This document shows, one piece after another, positions 59,466-64,000 of a stretch of 64,000 bases of DNA (positions are counted from its first letter, which is position 1; every line of letters begins with the position of its first letter). Source of the stretch: Kroppenstedtia guangzhouensis (GTDB lineage: Bacteria; Bacillota; Bacilli; Thermoactinomycetales; DSM-45169). Below the pieces are notes generated by a model, which ran no database searches, was not told the DNA's origin, and saw only the letters and a list, made by a program, of their open reading frames with translations. The translations under genes were made by a program, and so were the position numbers. The stretch spans positions 1 through 64,000 of the forward strand of contig NZ_BMEX01000007.1 of assembly GCF_014637345.1 (NCBI RefSeq), written 5' to 3'.

Positions 59466-60326
59466 TCACTCCCCGATCCGGATCCGTTTTCCTCCGGTGT
59501 AAATATTGAAGCGTTCTCCTCTGGCAAATCCGATCAAGGTGATCCCGAATTTCTTGGCCACTTCACAGGCGAGACTGGATGGGGCGGAGACGGCAGTGAC
59601 CACGGGGATGCCGGCCACCGCCGCTTTTTGCATGATTTCAAAACTGGTACGACCGCTGACCATCAGGATTCCTTCCGTCAGTGGGAGCCCATCGTGGAGA
59701 AACAGGTGACCGATCAACTTATCCACGGCATTGTGTCGCCCCACATCTTCCCGCAGGGTGATGAGATTTCCCTCCTCATCGAACCAACCTGCCGCGTGGA
59801 GACCCCCGGTTTTTTCGAAGATTTCCTGCTTCTGTCGAAGTGCTTCTCCCAGCCTCGGGATGAGCGAGGCCGGCAGAGTGAAATCCCCCTGGACAGGCTT
59901 TACACCGCGGACCTGAATCGCTTCCAGGGAAGCCTTTCCGCACACTCCGCAACTGGAGCTGGTGTAAAAGTTCCTTCTCAGGCGTTCCAGCTCGACAGAG
60001 ACTCCGGGTCTCAGATTGACGTTGACGATATTGTACCGCTGGGCTCCATCAGTCTCGGGATCTCTGCAATAAGTGATGGAATGGATGGAATCTTTCGAAT
60101 CAAGGATGCCTTCTGTCACCAGAAAGCCGGCGGCCAGATCAAAATCATTCCCCGGTGTTCGCATGGTGACGGAGACGGGCACCGGTTCGGGTATTTGCGG
60201 GAAGTGGAGGCGGATCTCCATAGGCTCCTCCACGGTCAGGACATCCCGGACTCTGCGAGTGGATCCTCCCTCCACCTGTTGTACCCATCCTTTGGCGGCA
60301 CGGGAGCGGGATCTGTCGTTCATCAT
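59466..60326 (-). CDS. fdhD: formate dehydrogenase accessory sulfurtransferase FdhD
   Basis: A 287-residue protein that passes sulfur to the molybdenum cofactor of formate dehydrogenase. The functional cysteine loop is SSCGVCGKASLEA near residue 120-130. RTPGNDFDLAAGFLVTEGI near 60 and REDVGRHNAVDKLIG near 195-210 are family signatures. GGAAGGAGAAG on the minus strand supports the ATG-ATG start at 60326. No formate dehydrogenase gene is in the window. Confidence 0.93.
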   Translation of the reverse strand: MMNDRSRSRAAKGWVQQVEGGSTRRVRDVLTVEEPMEIRLHFPQIPEPVPVSVTMRTPGNDFDLAAGFLVTEGILDSKDSIHSITYCRDPETDGAQRYNIVNVNLRPGVSVELERLRRNFYTSSSCGVCGKASLEAIQVRGVKPVQGDFTLPASLIPRLGEALRQKQEIFEKTGGLHAAGWFDEEGNLITLREDVGRHNAVDKLIGHLFLHDGLPLTEGILMVSGRTSFEIMQKAAVAGIPVVTAVSAPSSLACEVAKKFGITLIGFARGERFNIYTGGKRIRIGE

Positions 60327-60393
60327 AGGATCTTCTCCTTCCCTGGTTCTCTGTTTAAAGATATCCCGGAAAGCGAGACGCTTCAACTCCCAG

Positions 60394-60577
60394 AAGCGTT
60401 GTGAAAAAGCTGTCATACCCACAGGGCACAAGTCGTGCCCAGGGTCCTTCGCTCCCAGGTCACGCTATGCAGGGAGGGTTGGGTTTCACATGGAGTGATT
60501 TTGGCAGTTCAGAACAACGAAAAGATCATGTGAAATCCAATCCCGACCGTCCGAGAACGCACTAAATCACACAACGC
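60394..60577 (+). mobile_element. MITE-like element, copy F (one internal unit)
   Basis: The left end is AAGCGTTGTGAAAAAGCTG and the right end ATCACACAACGC. The internal unit (about 60418-60470) is of the same subtype as that of copy B, with GTCGTGCCCAGGGTCC. The right module is almost identical to copy B, including the hairpin GGGTTGGGTTTCACATG with CATGTGAAATCCAATCCC. It lies between fdhD and the CHAP hydrolase gene. Confidence 0.75.
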
Positions 60578-60612
60578 CAGCTTTCGGTTTTTTGTGACGG
60601 TGAGGAAAGGGC

Positions 60613-60628
60613 TTGTTAAGATCTTAAC
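60613..60628. promoter_or_regulatory. perfect palindrome upstream of the CHAP hydrolase gene
   Basis: TGTTAAGATCTTAACA is a perfect 16-bp palindrome about 130 bases before the gene. It could be an operator for a dimeric regulator; no family consensus was recognised. The GAATCGACG/CGTCGAATC-type sequence near 60637-60652 adds another small dyad. Confidence 0.4.
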
Positions 60629-60760
60629 AGGACTATCCGTCGAATCGACGGGGAGCGCCTGATGTGTACTCCAAAAGTATAATTTTGTCGGGAATGGGAA
60701 ACCGGAGGGCTGATCCTGTCGTTATCCCAGTAAGGAAACGTTTAACGGGTGAGGTGAATG

Positions 60761-61810
60761 ATGATCTCAGTAAAGCGGATGCTGCTGACAGGCGTGGTCA
60801 CCACTGGTTTGATTGCGGGCATGATCCCCCCGGGAGTCCATGCGGAAGGAAACGTGAGTTCCAAAAAGCAGGAACTGGAAAACGTGAAGCAGCAAAAGAA
60901 AGAGGCACAGGAAACCATCGACAAACTGATGGAAAAGATCCAACCCCACAAAGAAAAAGTGGAAGACTTGGAGAGAAAGATCGCCAAAACCAACAAGAAA
61001 ATACAAAAGGCTGAAAAGGCAACCGAGAAGAATGCCGAAAAACTGAAATACTATGAGGAGCAGTTCAAAAACCGTGTCCGACTGATGTATGAAAACGGGG
61101 AAATGGGATCGATGCGGGCACTGTTTGAGGCAGGGAGCTTCGGTGAATTTTTGCAACGGTTTGAAGTGCTTCGTCTGATCCTGATCCGTGATCGGGAGCT
61201 TTTCGACAAATACAACCAGATCCGCCAGAAACACGAAGAATTGAAGAAGAAGCACGCGACCCTGTTGAAGGAACAGGAAAAAGAGGCTGAGGATGCCCGC
61301 AAGATCTACGACAAGATCCACGAGGAGATTGAGAAAACAAAGAAAGAACTCGCATCTCTCAGTACAAAAGAGAACAATCTCCAATCCCAGATCGATATGC
61401 TCACCCTGGTGGATGCCTCCTTGTACCCTTATCGGTTTGCCAGTGTGTCGGGTGTGGACCCCTGGGGCTTCTACAATCGGCAATGTACGTCTTTTGTCGC
61501 TTGGCGGATCAATCAAAGGGGTTACCACTTCACCAACCATATGCGCGGAGGACATTTTGGAAATGCAACGAACTGGGCCAACAACGCCCGTCGAATCGGT
61601 CTCCGTGTGAATAACCAGCCTGCAGTTGGAGCGATCGCCCAATTTAATGCCGGCGCTTCCGGGGCCAGCGGCACATATGGCCACGTCGCCTATGTGACTG
61701 CAGTCAACGGTTCCACCATCACCATCGAGGAGTACAACTATCGGCGTTATGCCTTCAGCAGGCGGGTCATCCCCGCAAATTCAGTCAGCAATTACATTCA
61801 TATGAACTGA
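60761..61810 (+). CDS. PcsB-like secreted CHAP-domain peptidoglycan hydrolase
   Basis: A 349-residue exported protein. A signal peptide (about 1-28, ending VHA-EGN) is followed by a long coiled coil (about 30-215), rich in Lys and Glu with a short break near residues 115-130 (GSMRALFEAGSFGEFLQR). A C-terminal CHAP domain follows, with catalytic Cys in NRQCTSFVAWRI near 238, His in TYGHVAYVTAVNG near 303 and EEYN near 325. The layout matches PcsB-type hydrolases that act at division sites and are often controlled by FtsEX. GAGGTG favours the second of two adjacent ATGs (60758/60761). Confidence 0.87.
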   Translation: MISVKRMLLTGVVTTGLIAGMIPPGVHAEGNVSSKKQELENVKQQKKEAQETIDKLMEKIQPHKEKVEDLERKIAKTNKKIQKAEKATEKNAEKLKYYEEQFKNRVRLMYENGEMGSMRALFEAGSFGEFLQRFEVLRLILIRDRELFDKYNQIRQKHEELKKKHATLLKEQEKEAEDARKIYDKIHEEIEKTKKELASLSTKENNLQSQIDMLTLVDASLYPYRFASVSGVDPWGFYNRQCTSFVAWRINQRGYHFTNHMRGGHFGNATNWANNARRIGLRVNNQPAVGAIAQFNAGASGASGTYGHVAYVTAVNGSTITIEEYNYRRYAFSRRVIPANSVSNYIHMN

Positions 61811-61817
61811 TTTTACC

Positions 61818-61852
61818 AAAAGAGGGAAACGGCTGAAGGCCGCTCCCTCTTT
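61818..61852. terminator. bidirectional terminator between the CHAP gene and nadE
   Basis: AAAGAGGGA/TCCCTCTTT forms the outer stem, with an inner GGC/GCC stem. It overlaps the nadE stop codon. Confidence 0.8.
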
Positions 61853-62681
61853 ATTTGAATTTCCACCAATCATCGAAGGGAGAGGCCGGAGTGGTGCGCT
61901 TGTGGCGGGAGGAAAGATATTTTTGTTGGATACGCTCCGCCACGTCAACTTTTACCTCTTTTCCTTCCAGGTAGTCATCAATCTGCTCATAGGTGATGCC
62001 CAATTCCTCTTCATCCGCCCGCCCCGGTCGTTCGTCCAAAAGGTCCGCCGTCGGGATCTTCATGTAGAGGGAAGAGGGGGCTCCCAAGTGTTTCAGCAGC
62101 TGTTTGCCCTGCCGTTTGTTCAGTCCGTACAGGGGGACCAGATCACATCCTCCATCCCCGTACTTGGTGAAAAAACCGGTGACTGCTTCGGCGGCGTGGT
62201 CTGTCCCCACCACCAGGAGATTTCGGACTCCGGCGATCTGGTACTGGGCGATCATTCGCTCCCGGGCTTTGACATTTCCCTTGACATAGTCGGGGAGAGC
62301 CTGGCCGGTGGCATCATGGAAGGCCCGGACGGATCCGTCCACAGCGTCTTGGATATTAAAAGTCAAGGTCTCGTCGGGCTGAATAAATCGAAGTGCCTGT
62401 TGAGCGTCCGCCTCGTCATTCTGCACTCCGTAGGGCAGGCGCATGGCGACGAACCGAAATTTCTTTTTACTTTCCTTCCGCAACTCATCGATGGCCATTT
62501 GGGCCAGTCTGCCCGCCAAGGTGGAATCCTGACCACCGGAGATGCCGAGCACCAGTCCCTCCGTAGCGGTGGCTTTTACATACTCTTTGATAAATTTCAC
62601 TCGCATCCGCACTTCCCTTTCGGGATCGATGGCGGGCTTCACGTGCAGCTCTGCGATGATCTGCCGCTGGATCGAACTCAT
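61851..62681 (-). CDS. nadE: NH3-dependent NAD+ synthetase
   Basis: A 276-residue enzyme that amidates deaminated NAD with ammonia and ATP in the last step of NAD synthesis. The P-loop is [17 protein letters not shown] near residue 45. [27 protein letters not shown] lies near 160-185 and [20 protein letters not shown] near 210-235. It lacks a glutaminase domain, as in Bacillus. GGGAGG precedes the ATG. Confidence 0.96.
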   Translation of the reverse strand: MSSIQRQIIAELHVKPAIDPEREVRMRVKFIKEYVKATATEGLVLGISGGQDSTLAGRLAQMAIDELRKESKKKFRFVAMRLPYGVQNDEADAQQALRFIQPDETLTFNIQDAVDGSVRAFHDATGQALPDYVKGNVKARERMIAQYQIAGVRNLLVVGTDHAAEAVTGFFTKYGDGGCDLVPLYGLNKRQGKQLLKHLGAPSSLYMKIPTADLLDERPGRADEEELGITYEQIDDYLEGKEVKVDVAERIQQKYLSSRHKRTTPASPFDDWWKFK

Positions 62682-62796
62682 ATGATGAATCCTCCCTGTT
62701 TATTTTCGGGTCGTGGAATCAACCTCCCTATCACTTTACCCCAACCAGAACCCCGATGCACGGATGGTTGGGCGGGAAGTGTCGAACCATGATAAA

Positions 62797-62825
62797 TTGC
62801 GTCGTTACGGGCAAAAGGGTAGAAT
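62797..62825 (+). promoter_or_regulatory. candidate sigma-A promoter of tex
   Basis: TTGCGT (62797-62802) and TAGAAT (62820-62825) are 17 bp apart, about 40 bases before the tex start. Confidence 0.5.
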
Positions 62826-62862
62826 GGGAAAGCGGAAACCCTATCCAAAAACGGAGGCATGT

Positions 62863-64000
62863 ATGGAAGAAAAGGAACGATTCCGAGCGATCGCCGACGA
62901 ACTCAGTCTGGATCCGGCTCAAGTGGAAGCAGCCGTACACTTGATGGAAGAGGGAAATACAATTCCATTTATCGCCCGTTACCGGAAAGAGATGACGGGA
63001 GAGCTGGATGAAGAGCAGCTGCGTGGGATTGAGGAAAGAAACCGTTACCTGATCCAGCTGGATCAAAAGAAAGAAGAAGTGATCCGGCTGATCGACGAAC
63101 AGGGAAAGTTGACTGAGGAATTGCGGCAAAAGATTGAGGCCGCAGTAAAACTGCAGACCGTGGAGGATCTTTACCGTCCCTATCGGCCCAAGCGGAAAAC
63201 CCGCGCTTCTCAAGCACGGGAGCGGGGTCTGGCCCCACTGGCAGAACTTCTGGGACAGATCCAAAGTGAGGAAGCGGCCGAAGAGAAGGCGAGCTCTTTC
63301 ATCGATCCCGAGAAAGAGGTGGAGACGGTGGAAGAGGCTCTGCAAGGTGCGATGGACATCCTGGCTGAAGAATTGGCCGATGATCCCGAGATCCGCAGAT
63401 GGGTCCGGGAGTTTCACTGGAAGCGGGGCGAGTTGGTCACGGAGGCGAAAAAGGCCGATGAGCGGTCTGTTTACGAGATGTATTACGATTACAGGGAACC
63501 GGTTCGCAAAATGCCCTCCCATCGTGTCCTGGCCGTGAATCGGGGGGAACGGGAGGGGGTTCTTAAAGTCCGGTTGGAGGTGGAAGGGACAGAACAGGTG
63601 TTGGAACATCTGAAGCGCCACTTGTCCAAGCATCCTCACCGGTATCTGACAGAGACGGCGGAAGATGCTTACAAACGGTTGATTGCTCCTTCCATCGAGC
63701 GAGAGATCCGTTCGACGATGACGGAAAATGCCGAAGAGCAGGCGATCCATATTTTCTCCGAAAACCTGAGAAACCTGTTGCTGCAACCCCCCGTACGAGG
63801 TAAAAAAGTGCTCGGGATTGACCCGGCGTACCGGACGGGCTGCAAGTTGGCGGTGGTGGACGAAACAGGAAAGGTGCATCATGTGGGCGTCATCTTTCCC
63901 ACCCTATCCCAAAGCAAAGTGAAGGAAGCCGGTGAGACAGTCCTCCGACTGGTGGAGGAATATGATATCGATATTATCGCCATTGGAAACGGAACCGCCT
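62863..64000 (+). CDS. tex: RNA-binding protein Tex, N-terminal part (runs off the window)
   Basis: The first 379 codons of Tex, a nucleic-acid-binding protein of the transcription machinery. The helical N-terminal Tex domain (EGNTIPFIARYRKEMTGELDEEQLR, key part IPFIARYRKE near residue 30; TVEDLYRPYRPKRKTRA near 105) is followed by the start of the YqgF-like RNase H-fold domain (VLGIDPAYRTGCKLAVVD near 325). The S1 domain would lie beyond the window. GGAGG precedes the ATG. Full-length Tex is about 720 residues. Confidence 0.93.
   Translation, partial: MEEKERFRAIADELSLDPAQVEAAVHLMEEGNTIPFIARYRKEMTGELDEEQLRGIEERNRYLIQLDQKKEEVIRLIDEQGKLTEELRQKIEAAVKLQTVEDLYRPYRPKRKTRASQARERGLAPLAELLGQIQSEEAAEEKASSFIDPEKEVETVEEALQGAMDILAEELADDPEIRRWVREFHWKRGELVTEAKKADERSVYEMYYDYREPVRKMPSHRVLAVNRGEREGVLKVRLEVEGTEQVLEHLKRHLSKHPHRYLTETAEDAYKRLIAPSIEREIRSTMTENAEEQAIHIFSENLRNLLLQPPVRGKKVLGIDPAYRTGCKLAVVDETGKVHHVGVIFPTLSQSKVKEAGETVLRLVEEYDIDIIAIGNGTA

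Overview
The window is a stretch of a Gram-positive Bacillales-type chromosome of moderate to high GC. Gene order is Bacillus-like: rocF-sigW-cdaA-cdaR-glmM-glmS at the left, and acpS-nnr-ydcC-like-alr-ndoAI-ndoA-rsbU-rsbV-rsbW-sigB at the right. CCA-encoding tRNA genes and AGGAGG-type ribosome binding sites fit as well. The high GC and the proteins suggest a Thermoactinomycetaceae-like bacterium; that placement is inference, since no database could be searched.

Layout. 1-1000: the 3' tip of a 23S rRNA gene, then nine tRNA genes behind a sigma-A promoter. 1.3-9 kb: arginase, an ECF sigma factor, and the c-di-AMP/cell-wall precursor operon with a glmS ribozyme. 9.7-13.3 kb: two convergent AMP-forming acyl-CoA ligases flanked by gene remnants. 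13.7-15.6 kb: a methyltransferase, a decayed DinB gene and a MazEF-type module. 15.8-24.7 kb: a type I restriction-modification operon (hsdM-hsdS-mrr-hsdR-metallopeptidase) with translational overlaps throughout. 24.8-29.6 kb: an amidase, a truncated permease, two tRNA-like hairpin sets, a truncated dehydrogenase and an amino/dicarboxylate-type symporter. 30-39.7 kb: a peptide-binding lipoprotein, two secreted cysteine peptidase-fold proteins, a metal-exporting P-type ATPase with a PerR-like operator, and an MFS/HTH pair. 39.8-47.4 kb: an ECF sigma/anti-sigma pair, the flotillin operon, small membrane and haem-monooxygenase-like genes, and a class A penicillin-binding protein. 48-60.3 kb: an ABC exporter, the acpS-alr-ndoA-sigB chromosome block and fdhD. 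60.4-64 kb: a PcsB-like CHAP hydrolase, nadE and the start of tex.

Functional themes are cell envelope synthesis and stress signalling. CdaA/CdaR/GlmM/GlmS link c-di-AMP to UDP-GlcNAc supply. SigW-like, SigB and a third ECF factor give three stress regulons. PBP1, Alr, NlpC/P60, CHAP and flotillin act at the wall and membrane.

The most unusual material is non-coding. (1) A dispersed MITE-like family with GCGTTGTGA-type terminal inverted repeats carries zero, one or four copies of a separate 55-bp unit; that unit also occurs as a free six-copy tandem array and as single degenerate copies. (2) Two adjacent tRNA-like sequences on the minus strand have different but fully self-complementary acceptor and D stems, an identical anticodon-like loop, tiny D loops and no CCA. 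(3) Fragments of the metallopeptidase gene, and possibly of the amidase gene, flank an acyl-CoA ligase gene 11-13 kb upstream of the intact genes. Regulatory partners expected from Bacillus are absent: no rsiW beside sigW, and no rsbR/S/T/X around rsbU-sigB.
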